Shown here: in pieces, positions 1-5,846 of the stretch | Numbering within the stretch: the first letter of the stretch is position 1 | Layout of the letters: each line of letters opens with the position of its first letter | Source: an uncultured Flavobacteriales bacterium | Lineage (GTDB): Bacteria > Bacteroidota > Bacteroidia > Flavobacteriales > UBA1820 | Length of the DNA: 10,943 nucleotides | Direction: 5' to 3' | Assembly (NCBI GenBank): GCA_938023515.1 | Contig: CALJDR010000048.1 | Span: 1 to 10,943 of the forward strand | Translations under genes and position numbers: made by a program | The notes under the pieces: generated by a model | Database searches by the model: none | Told to the model about the DNA's origin: nothing | What the model saw: only the letters and a program-made list of their open reading frames with translations

Positions 1-49
1 ACGAGATGACGTCGAGTCTCGTGGGCTCGGAGATGTGTATAAGAGACAG
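1..49. other. Illumina Nextera i7 adapter contamination (non-genomic)
   Basis: This is library-preparation sequence, not genome. Bases 1-7 match the 3' end of the P7 primer (ACGAGAT), bases 8-15 are an 8-base i7 index (GACGTCGA, read out as TCGACGTC), and bases 16-49 match the Nextera read-2 transposase adapter, ending in the 19-base mosaic end (31-49, AGATGTG...AGACAG). Genuine sequence starts at base 50, where an aspartokinase reading frame is interrupted. The index looks like Nextera XT N729 from memory. The left boundary of the window is therefore a contig end, and nothing should be inferred about what lies upstream. Confidence 0.97.
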
Positions 50-734
50 TGGTAGGATTGGCCGTGTATACGCCGTCCACGTTGGTCCAGTTCTGTACCT
101 CTTCGGCGCCCAGGAAGCTGGCCAGCAGGGTGGCGGAATAGTTGCTGCCGTTGCGGCCCAGGGTCGTGGTCTGGTTGTTAAGGGTCGTGCCGATAAAGCC
201 GGTCACCACTTCGATCTGGTCTTCGGGCGAATCCTTGAAGAAATCTTTCACGTTCTTTTCCGAAACGTCCAGCAGTACGCTGGCCGAACCGTATTCCTCG
301 GTAGTCTTGATCAGGGTGCGGCTGTCCACGAAACGGGCTTTGAACCCGCGTTTGCGCAGCAGGTGGGCGACCATCTTGCAGCTGAGTATCTCCCCGAAAG
401 AAAGGAAACGGTCCTTTACTTTCTGGCTGTATTCGCCCAGCAGGGCGACGCCGGCCAGGATCTGTTTCATTTCGGCGAATTCGGCGGTCATATCCACGCT
501 CTTCGAAGGGGCCTGCTGCCTGAGGCAGAAATAATCGAATGCCGGCATATAATCTTCGCCGCCGGCAGCCTTGGCCAGCATATCCTCCAGCATATCCGTG
601 GATTTGCCGCGGGCCGAGCAGATTACGTATACTTTGCCTTTGCGGGCCTGTCCGCTGATGATGTCCAGCGAGTGGTCCAACGGGGAGCCTTCCGCTCCCG
701 ACAGCGATTTACCGCCGAATTTGAGTACTTTCAT
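50..734 (-). CDS. thrA: Aspartokinase domain of ThrA-type aspartokinase/homoserine dehydrogenase, 3' truncated
   Basis: Cytoplasmic enzyme that phosphorylates L-aspartate, the first step towards homoserine, threonine, methionine and lysine. The frame opens with ATG at 734 and gives 228 residues before it meets the adapter. Visible motifs are the N-terminal nucleotide-binding KFGGKS (residues 5-10; most family members have KFGGTS), GFIGTT (179-184), TTLGRNGSNYSA (190-201) and WTNVDGVYTANP (216-227). The GRNGS-x-YSA form, rather than GRGGSD, is typical of ThrA-type bifunctional enzymes, so a homoserine dehydrogenase domain probably followed, but it is not in the window. A monofunctional aspartokinase cannot be excluded. 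The truncation is an assembly end, not a broken gene. The gene lies 135 bases downstream of metX on the same strand, with a terminator-like hairpin between them. No convincing promoter of its own was found. Confidence 0.9.
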
Positions 735-792
735 TTTTTGGTTTTGTGTTTATTTATTTTTTTATTCTTCTGTCGGTATGGTCTATATATCC

Positions 793-829
793 AAAAAACC
801 GGCGTTTGCGGGAGTCCCGAAAATGCCGG
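793..829 (-). terminator. Intrinsic terminator-like hairpin between metX and thrA
   Basis: Read on the minus strand, CCGGC (829-825) pairs with GCCGG (803-799), an inner TTT/AAA and CGGG/CCCG pair around an ACT loop, with two single mismatches, and TTTTTT (798-793) follows directly. This is the layout of a rho-independent terminator, placed 40 bases after the metX stop codon. An A-run before the stem and the T-run after it could extend the stem (AAAAAAACC with GGTTTTTT). It may end metX transcription fully, or work as an attenuator ahead of thrA, since the genes share a strand and a pathway. Confidence 0.75.
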
Positions 830-869
830 CAGGTTTTTTTACGTATATCCTATTGGTTGGTGATCCGTC

Positions 870-1832
870 TTAAAAAAACTCTCCCAGCAACTCCCGCATT
901 CGCGTGAACTCGATCAGAAATCCATCATGTCCGTGAGGGGTGACCAGTTCCCGGTAATGCGAGTCCCTGCGCATTCGCATGAGCATTTCCTGGGTATCGC
1001 GGTTTTCCCGGGCCGGGAAATACAGGTCGGAACTGATGCCTACCTGGATGATCCGTCCGGTAAAAGGCTCGATCGCCTTTTCGAAAGATTCGCGCCCTTT
1101 GCTGATGTCCACCGTCATGATAAGGTGCATCATAAAGCGGTAGGCGTCCGGGGAAAAACGGGACTGGAGTTTCTCGCCGTGATGCCGCAACCAGGATTCC
1201 ACGTTGGGAATACCCAGTTCCGGGTTGACCGTGCGGGAAAATTTGGCGTCGATGGACTCCGGGGAACGGAAAAACAGCATCGTAAGCATCCGGGCGTCGT
1301 GCATGCCGAAATCGCCGCGGGCCAGCAGTTGGAGCTGGATCGCCGAAAGGGCCATTGTCCAGTCCGTGGCTTTCCAGTCGCCGGCTACTACCACCGCCTG
1401 CCGGGCGCAATCCGGGAATTCGGCGATGGCTTCCCATACCAGGCATCCGCCCAGCGAACCGCCCATGATAGTATGGAATTGTTGTACGCCGAGGCTCCGG
1501 GAGGCCAGGATGAACATCCGGGCGATGTCCCGGGCGCTGATATTTACATAGTCCTCTCCCCAGAGGAACCCGTCGTAACCGTTTCCGGGGATATTGAAGC
1601 AAAGGACCGTGTATTTGTCGGTATCGACGGTGCCGCCCTGATAGATCAGTCCGCGCCACCAGCCGTCTTGTTCCCCGCATACGTTGGAATTGCCTGTCAG
1701 GGCGTGGTACACCAGCACTACCGGGGCACCAGAGCCCAATGGCTGGCCGAAAACCTCATAAGATAGCGTCAACGAGGGGTAATGAGCCCCCGATGTGCAG
1801 GTGAAGTTTTCTATGTCCACTTTTTTGAGCAT
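870..1832 (-). CDS. metX: Homoserine O-acetyltransferase (MetX)
   Basis: Cytoplasmic alpha/beta-hydrolase-fold acyltransferase that moves an acetyl group from acetyl-CoA to homoserine, giving O-acetylhomoserine for methionine synthesis by direct sulfhydrylation. The 320-residue protein has the HALTGNSNV oxyanion region (43-51), the nucleophile elbow GGSLGG with Ser126, the acid SSDLYFP with Asp269, and the catalytic His302 in HGHDGFLIE (300-308), so the triad is complete. It is somewhat shorter than the roughly 350-380 residues of proteobacterial and mycobacterial enzymes, as is common in Bacteroidetes. MetX-fold enzymes can use succinyl-CoA instead, and this cannot be settled by reading. The ATG at 1832 is chosen because a -7 box lies 20 bases upstream. 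The neighbouring aspartokinase supplies the same pathway. No SAM riboswitch fits in the 88-base upstream gap. Confidence 0.95.
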   Translation of the reverse strand: MLKKVDIENFTCTSGAHYPSLTLSYEVFGQPLGSGAPVVLVYHALTGNSNVCGEQDGWWRGLIYQGGTVDTDKYTVLCFNIPGNGYDGFLWGEDYVNISARDIARMFILASRSLGVQQFHTIMGGSLGGCLVWEAIAEFPDCARQAVVVAGDWKATDWTMALSAIQLQLLARGDFGMHDARMLTMLFFRSPESIDAKFSRTVNPELGIPNVESWLRHHGEKLQSRFSPDAYRFMMHLIMTVDISKGRESFEKAIEPFTGRIIQVGISSDLYFPARENRDTQEMLMRMRRDSHYRELVTPHGHDGFLIEFTRMRELLGEFF

Positions 1833-1852
1833 GCGGTTGAAAATACAAAGTG

Positions 1853-1860
1853 CAAAAGTA
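1853..1860 (-). promoter_or_regulatory. Putative -7 promoter box for metX
   Basis: On the minus strand this reads TACTTTTG, an exact match to the Bacteroidetes TAnnTTTG -7 element, ending 20 bases before the metX ATG. That predicts a short leader of roughly a dozen bases. No TTTG -33 element is seen at the expected distance, so the assignment is moderate. Confidence 0.45.
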
Positions 1861-1920
1861 ATAAAAAAACAACTTCCCCGATGGTAATTCCCGCAGGAAT
1901 TTATCCGTTCGGTTGCGACA

Positions 1921-2253
1921 TTACAACAGATCGCCGAAATAATTTACCAAAGCTTCTTTCAGCAGGCTGCCATCGGAGGCCGCATCGGCATCGATAGGCT
2001 TGAGGAGCTCGTACTGCGGATAGCCGGCCGCGTCACGACCTGTCATCCGGTAGTAACCGTAGGGTTCGAGCACAGCGCAGGTGCCGATGTGCATCAGGGC
2101 CATTTTGTCGTCGCGCGAAGGGTTGTCTGCCGGGCGTCCGAGCGTCTGAAGCCCGGCCACGAAGAGCATAGACGAGATGTCCACCGGGGAATCCGGGGCA
2201 AAGAATTCGGCGATGCGGGCGCTTATTTTGCGTAGTTTTTCATCGGTATCCAT
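1921..2253 (-). CDS. Small protein of unknown function (110 residues), conserved-looking in Bacteroidales
   Basis: I cannot assign a function. The protein is soluble-looking, with no signal peptide, no membrane segment and no cysteine cluster. The centre contains SRDDKMALMHIGTCAVLEPY (residues 46-65), followed by YYRMTGRDAAGYPQYELL. I recall similar small Bacteroides proteins with a D/E-K-x-x-LMHI core followed by a G-Y/F-Y-x-x-x-G-x-D-A-x-G-x-P segment, so this is probably a real, conserved lineage-specific gene and not a chance ORF. It has a good -7 box upstream (2279-2286) and is divergent from the Uup-like gene. Its stop is 88 bases before the metX start. metX has its own candidate promoter, so co-transcription is uncertain. 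Confidence 0.75.
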   Translation of the reverse strand: MDTDEKLRKISARIAEFFAPDSPVDISSMLFVAGLQTLGRPADNPSRDDKMALMHIGTCAVLEPYGYYRMTGRDAAGYPQYELLKPIDADAASDGSLLKEALVNYFGDLL

Positions 2254-2278
2254 AACGGGATGCGGTTGTTCGTCGTGT

Positions 2279-2286
2279 CAAAGATA
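2279..2286 (-). promoter_or_regulatory. Putative -7 promoter box for the 110-residue gene
   Basis: On the minus strand this reads TATCTTTG, an exact TAnnTTTG match, 25 bases before the ATG at 2253. A TTTG -33 element is not evident. The divergent uup gene has an identical octamer at 2332-2339 on the other strand, so the two genes appear to have back-to-back promoters. Confidence 0.5.
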
Positions 2287-2306
2287 AGCCATAGCAACGA
2301 TTTATC

Positions 2307-2328
2307 AGCCCTTTTGCTCGGGCTTTTT
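2307..2328 (+). terminator. Terminator-like hairpin in front of uup
   Basis: AGCCC (2307-2311) can pair with GGGCT (2320-2324) around an 8-base loop, and a T-run follows (2324-2328). It has the form of a small intrinsic terminator on the plus strand, but no plus-strand gene ends here. It could shield uup from stray upstream transcription, attenuate a longer uup transcript, or be fortuitous. Confidence 0.35.
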
Positions 2329-2331
2329 GCG

Positions 2332-2339
2332 TATCTTTG
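2332..2339 (+). promoter_or_regulatory. Putative -7 promoter box for uup
   Basis: TATCTTTG is an exact TAnnTTTG match. It ends only 5 bases before the preferred GTG start codon at 2345, so transcription would begin at or next to the start codon. A TTTG at 2313-2316 is only 15 bases upstream, shorter than the usual spacing of about 19-21, so the -33 element is uncertain. Confidence 0.5.
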
Positions 2340-2344
2340 CCGCT

Positions 2345-4213
2345 GTGAATTATCTGTCGGCAGAAAATATCAGCAAATCGTTCGGCGTACGCACCTTGTT
2401 CTCCGGGCTGACCTTCGGGATCAACCAAGGGGAAAAAGTGGCTTTTGTGGCCAAGAACGGCACGGGCAAATCCACCCTGATGAAAATCCTGGCGGGGAAA
2501 GACACCCCCGATACGGGCAGTGTGGTGATCCGCAAGGGGATCAAGGTCGGCTATCTGGAGCAGCAGCCCTCGTTCGATCCCGAAATGAAGGTGGACGATG
2601 TGATCTACGGAGGGGACAGCCCGCAGCTGAAAGCCATTGCGCGCTATGAACGGGCGGTACACGATAAAAATTATTCTGCCGATTTCCAGGCCGCCTACGA
2701 ACAGATGGACACCTTGGGGGCGTGGGATTACGAAGTTCGGATACAGACGATCCTGTCCCAGTTGGGATTGGATAAGGTCGACGTACCCTGCGGGCAGATG
2801 TCCGGCGGGCAGATGCGCCGCCTGGCTTTGGCGCGGGTGCTGATCGAAGAGCCGGATTTCCTCATCCTGGACGAGCCGACCAACCACCTGGATATCCCGA
2901 TGGTGGAATGGCTCGAGGATTACCTCTCCAAAGCGAAGATCACTTTGTTCATGGTCACGCACGACCGCTGGTTCCTCGACCGGGTATGTTCCGACATTCT
3001 CGAACTGGACGAAGGCGTTTTGTGGCGCTATGCGGGCACGTATTCAGATTTCCTGCAAAAGCGGGAAGAGCGGTATGCGGCCGCTCAGTCGGCCACGGAC
3101 AAGGCCCGCAATATCATGCGTACCGAACTGGAATGGATCCGCCGCCAGCCGCAGGCGCGGGGAACAAAAGCCAAAGCCCGGGTGGATTCGTTCGACGACC
3201 TGAAAAAACGGGCCAGCCGCCGGGTGGACGAGCGGGTGCTTACCCTGGGGATCAATATGGAGCGCCTGGGGTCGAAGATCGTGGAGATGCACGGCGTATC
3301 GAAATCCTGGGGCGAGACGAAAATGCTCGATCATTTCGACTATACGTTCCGCCGGGGCGAACGGGTCGGGATCGTGGGCGACAACGGTACGGGAAAATCG
3401 ACCTTCCTCCGCCTGGTGACGGGAGAACTGGCGCCCGATACGGGAAAAGTGGTAGTGGGCGATACGGTGGTGTTCGGCTACTACAGCCAGAGCGGCATCG
3501 AGGTCAATCCCGGCGAGAAGGTCATCGACGTGGTACGCAAATTCGGCGATTACCTTCCGCTGGCCAAAGGCAAAAAACTGTCGGCCGAACAGCTTTTGGA
3601 GCGGTTTCTTTTCTCGCGGGCCCAGCAGTGGGACTATGTGGAGAAACTGTCCGGCGGGGAACTCCGCCGCCTGTACCTTTGTACCGTGCTGATTTCCAAT
3701 CCGAATTTCCTGATCCTGGACGAACCGACCAACGACCTGGATATCCTTACCCTGACGGTACTGGAAGATTTTTTGCAGGAATACCAGGGGGTACTGCTCG
3801 TGGTGAGCCACGACCGTTATTTTGTAGACAAGATCGCCGACCATATATTCGTATTCGAAGGGCAGGGGAAGCTGAAGGACTTTCCGGGCTCTTATTCGGA
3901 ATACCGCCTGTGGAGCCGTTCGGAAGAAGCGCGCCCGGTGGTTTCCACCGAAGAAAAACCCAAAGCCGGGAAGGATCGCGGACCCCAAAAGGCCCGGCTG
4001 TCTTACAAGGAGCAGCAGGAGTACGAATCCATCGAAGCGGAAATTCCGCAGCTTGAGGCGGAGAAGAAAGAAATAGAAGGCATTTTTTCGTCCGGGGATG
4101 AACTTACCCCCGAGCGTGTGAACGAGCTTTCGGCCCGTATGGAGCAGATACTGGCCCGGCTGGACGAGCTCGAAATGCGCTGGCTGGAACTTTCCGAACA
4201 CAAAGGAGAGTAA
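2345..4213 (+). CDS. uup: ABC-F family ATPase, Uup type
   Basis: Soluble ABC-F protein with two ATPase domains and no membrane domain. Such proteins act on ribosomes, and Uup is also linked to DNA integrity and ribosome assembly. From a GTG start it has 622 residues, close to E. coli Uup (about 635). Domain 1 has Walker A AKNGTGKST (36-44; first Gly replaced by Ala), signature SGGQ (153-156) and LILDEPTNHLD (173-183). A linker follows, with ELEWIRRQPQARGTKAKARV (261-280), closely matching the Uup linker. Domain 2 has GDNGTGKST (345-353), SGGE (436-439) and LILDEPTNDLD (456-466). A charged, probably coiled-coil C-terminus follows, as in Uup. The GTG at 2345 is preferred over an in-frame TTG at 2327 because homologues begin near NYLSAENI and the -7 box lies between the two codons. 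It ends 3 bases from the convergent lipoprotein gene. ABC-F resistance proteins are a less likely alternative. Confidence 0.9.
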   Translation: MNYLSAENISKSFGVRTLFSGLTFGINQGEKVAFVAKNGTGKSTLMKILAGKDTPDTGSVVIRKGIKVGYLEQQPSFDPEMKVDDVIYGGDSPQLKAIARYERAVHDKNYSADFQAAYEQMDTLGAWDYEVRIQTILSQLGLDKVDVPCGQMSGGQMRRLALARVLIEEPDFLILDEPTNHLDIPMVEWLEDYLSKAKITLFMVTHDRWFLDRVCSDILELDEGVLWRYAGTYSDFLQKREERYAAAQSATDKARNIMRTELEWIRRQPQARGTKAKARVDSFDDLKKRASRRVDERVLTLGINMERLGSKIVEMHGVSKSWGETKMLDHFDYTFRRGERVGIVGDNGTGKSTFLRLVTGELAPDTGKVVVGDTVVFGYYSQSGIEVNPGEKVIDVVRKFGDYLPLAKGKKLSAEQLLERFLFSRAQQWDYVEKLSGGELRRLYLCTVLISNPNFLILDEPTNDLDILTLTVLEDFLQEYQGVLLVVSHDRYFVDKIADHIFVFEGQGKLKDFPGSYSEYRLWSRSEEARPVVSTEEKPKAGKDRGPQKARLSYKEQQEYESIEAEIPQLEAEKKEIEGIFSSGDELTPERVNELSARMEQILARLDELEMRWLELSEHKGE

Positions 4214-4216
4214 ATA

Positions 4217-4660
4217 CTATCCCCTTAGCCGCCGCCAGAGCCGGTATCCGGCAAAAACCAATCCGGCGGCGGCGATCCCCCCGATCAGCAAACGGCCTGT
4301 GACCGGTTTTTTTACCGAACGGATATCTTCTTTCCTTTCGGTTTGCGATGTATTTGTTTCCAAGTGGTTTTTCTGGTTTTGTGCATAAACTTCCTGCCGG
4401 GAAGAGTCCCGGCGTTCGATGGCGTATTCCCTTTGTATTTCCCTTACAGGCCGTCCCAAAGTGTCCGTTTCGGTGATTCGCTCACAGATGCGGATATCGG
4501 ACAGGGAATTTTCCTGCAGGCGGAACAGGGAAACTCCGGATACGGAATCTATGATTTGCTGTTCTATGGTGTGGTGCTGGCGTATCCGGGCAGTTTCTTT
4601 TTTTACGCTGCAGGCCGAAAAGAGGGCCAACGCCGCCAGGCTATAAATTGTCTTTTTCAT
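4217..4660 (-). CDS. Putative lipoprotein with C-terminal membrane segment, phage-like
   Basis: The function is unknown. The 147-residue protein begins with a signal peptide ending in the lipobox LFSAC, so Cys17 would be lipidated. The middle (20-115) is charged and rich in Glu, Arg and Gln, and includes RITETDTLGRPVREIQ (61-76). A hydrophobic segment (about 123-138) is followed by a basic tail (WRRLRG). I recall Bacteroidetes phage and mobile-element proteins with this layout, often beside an endolysin, which suggests a spanin-like or envelope-tethering role; this is inference. Its ATG overlaps the stop of the upstream gene in ATGA, indicating translational coupling. The stop lies 3 bases from the convergent uup stop and no terminator is visible. 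If it was lost from a prophage, no other phage gene remains in the window. Confidence 0.75.
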   Translation of the reverse strand: MKKTIYSLAALALFSACSVKKETARIRQHHTIEQQIIDSVSGVSLFRLQENSLSDIRICERITETDTLGRPVREIQREYAIERRDSSRQEVYAQNQKNHLETNTSQTERKEDIRSVKKPVTGRLLIGGIAAAGLVFAGYRLWRRLRG

Positions 4661-5058
4661 AGGTTTGCATCGGTTTTTGCGGCCTTTTCGGCAGGTCTGC
4701 GCGCCGGGCAGGCCGTGTCGGTACAGTCCAGTCCATCGTGCCGCTGGCGCATAAGTTGGACTTCGAGTTCTATTTTGTAGAGTTTCCGGGAGAGTTCGTT
4801 GATCAGGGCCCGTTTTGCGTTCAGGTCGTCCTGCATCCGGTCCATTTCGCTGTAGGCTTCGCGCAGGCTGTCCTTGAGGAACAATATCTGTTCCCGAGAA
4901 GCCGTCTCAAGTTTGACCGTGTTGTCTATCCGGGTGGATTCTACGTCTTCCCGCCGGCGGAATACGGCTGAAAATACGATAGGGGCCAGCTCCCGGAGCC
5001 CCAGCGCCCCGACGAGCGAAAGGATGAGTTCGTTCCAACTGATGGTATCCTGCGTCAT
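4657..5058 (-). CDS. Membrane-anchored coiled-coil protein, phage-like
   Basis: The function is unknown. The 133-residue protein has a hydrophobic N-terminal stretch (11-33, interrupted by a charged LRELAP segment) followed by a basic RRR, a long heptad-like helix (about 45-106, e.g. INELSRKLYKIELEV) and a C-terminal Cys pair (C112 and C117, DCTDTACPAR). Bacteroidetes phages and their relics often carry small proteins with this order: membrane anchor, coiled coil and a C-terminal C-x4-C. They sit next to small lipoproteins, as here. A holin-like or inner-membrane spanin-like role is possible but unproven. The promoter at 5099-5129 fits the Bacteroidetes consensus well, so the pair is probably transcribed on its own. 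Confidence 0.75.
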   Translation of the reverse strand: MTQDTISWNELILSLVGALGLRELAPIVFSAVFRRREDVESTRIDNTVKLETASREQILFLKDSLREAYSEMDRMQDDLNAKRALINELSRKLYKIELEVQLMRQRHDGLDCTDTACPARRPAEKAAKTDANL

Positions 5059-5098
5059 TTTATCTCTTTCATTTTCTCTCCCGATCCAAAGTTCTACC

Positions 5099-5129
5099 CA
5101 AATATAATAATCATAAAGGAAATATCAAA
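5099..5129 (-). promoter_or_regulatory. Bacteroidetes-type promoter for the coiled-coil/lipoprotein pair
   Basis: On the minus strand TTTG (5129-5126) is followed after 19 bases by TATATTTG (5106-5099), matching both the -33 and -7 elements with the usual spacing. The predicted start of transcription is near 5092, giving a leader of roughly 35 bases before the ATG at 5058. Confidence 0.7.
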
Positions 5130-5157
5130 ACGAAACGGAAAAAAAGAGCCGGAATAT

Positions 5158-5189
5158 TTTGTGCGACAAGTCATTTATGCGTAATATTG
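5158..5189 (+). promoter_or_regulatory. Promoter of the tetR-KAS III operon
   Basis: TTTG at 5158-5161 and TAATATTG at 5182-5189 are 20 bases apart, matching the Bacteroidetes -33/-7 layout with one mismatch in the -7 box (TAnnTTTG). Transcription would begin around 5194-5197, inside the inverted repeat at 5192-5207, so a bound repressor would block it. Confidence 0.6.
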
Positions 5190-5191
5190 CG

Positions 5192-5207
5192 GAATGAATG
5201 TTCATTC
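5192..5207. promoter_or_regulatory. Inverted-repeat operator, FadR(YsiA)-like box
   Basis: GAATGAA (5192-5198) and TTCATTC (5201-5207) form a perfect 7-base inverted repeat around a TG centre, 12 bases before the tetR ATG and directly after the -7 box. The Bacillus subtilis FadR consensus is TGAATGAMTANTCATTCA. The half-sites GAATGA and TCATTC with a 4-base centre match exactly, and the flanking T/A and one central base differ. It is the likely binding site of the adjacent TetR protein. Confidence 0.7.
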
Positions 5208-5219
5208 GAATAAACGGCG

Positions 5220-5840
5220 ATGAATCAGGATTTTGAAAAGAGCGATAAGTACACGGCTATCCTGAATAGCACGCTTTTCCTGGTATCCACATACGGGTTC
5301 CATGGTACATCTATGGCCATGATTGCCGAGGATGCGGGGATAGGCGCGGGTACGATCTACCGCTATTTCAAAAGCAAGGACGATCTGATCTACCGCCTGA
5401 TGCGCAACATTCAGGAGAGGGTGATCGATGCGATGATGGAGGGCTATGACGAAACGATCCCGTACCGGGACCGGTTCGAACTGATGTGGCTCAACATGAC
5501 GCATTATTATATCAACCATCCGGCCGAGTTCCAGTATGCCGAACAGCACCGGCACTCGGGATATATGCAGCACTTGGCCCGGGTATCGGGGGTGCATATC
5601 CTCAATCCGGTACTGCGCTTTTTCATCGAAGGAAAGAAAAACAAATTCATCAAGGACCTTCCCCTTTATACGATCATAGCCGTTTCCCGCGGGCCCATCA
5701 TCGAAATGGCCAAGCTCCATATCGACCACAACCAGCGCTTGACGGAAGACCGTATCCGCCAGGCATGCCGGGCTTGCTGGGACGCGCTGCGGTATACGGA
5801 AGAAAAAATTCAGGATAATCACGACGAAATGACGAAATAA
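5220..5840 (+). CDS. TetR/AcrR family transcriptional regulator, probably of acyl-CoA/fatty acid genes
   Basis: DNA-binding repressor of 206 residues. The N-terminal TetR helix-turn-helix is clear: HGTSMAMIAEDAGIGAGTIY (28-47), then RYFKSKDDLIYRLM. The C-terminal half (about 65-200) is the helical ligand-binding and dimerisation domain. It contains several aromatic and hydrophobic helices but no motif that identifies the ligand. Its gene is 6 bases upstream of the ketoacyl-ACP synthase, and a FadR-like palindrome sits over its own predicted transcription start. It therefore probably represses its own operon and is released by an acyl-CoA or fatty acid; this is inference from operator and neighbour. 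The ATG at 5220 is the natural start, since the promoter and operator lie immediately upstream. Confidence 0.92.
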   Translation: MNQDFEKSDKYTAILNSTLFLVSTYGFHGTSMAMIAEDAGIGAGTIYRYFKSKDDLIYRLMRNIQERVIDAMMEGYDETIPYRDRFELMWLNMTHYYINHPAEFQYAEQHRHSGYMQHLARVSGVHILNPVLRFFIEGKKNKFIKDLPLYTIIAVSRGPIIEMAKLHIDHNQRLTEDRIRQACRACWDALRYTEEKIQDNHDEMTK

Positions 5841-5846
5841 ACGATT

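Noticed and set aside
6..863. Plus-strand reading frame of 285 codons across the left end
   Set aside because: It starts inside the sequencing adapter and runs antisense to the clear aspartokinase frame; the similarity evidence is all on the minus strand.
1886..1901. Small hairpin AATTCC-CGCA-GGAATT as terminator of the 110-residue gene
   Set aside because: The 6-base stem is weak and the nearest T-run on the minus strand begins about 15 bases later, too far for an intrinsic terminator.
1833..1920. SAM riboswitch upstream of metX
   Set aside because: The gap is only 88 bases, the -7 box leaves a leader of about a dozen bases, and no riboswitch core is visible.
2240..4201. Minus-strand open frames opposite uup
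   Set aside because: They are antisense to a complete ABC-F protein with all ATPase motifs and have no features of their own.
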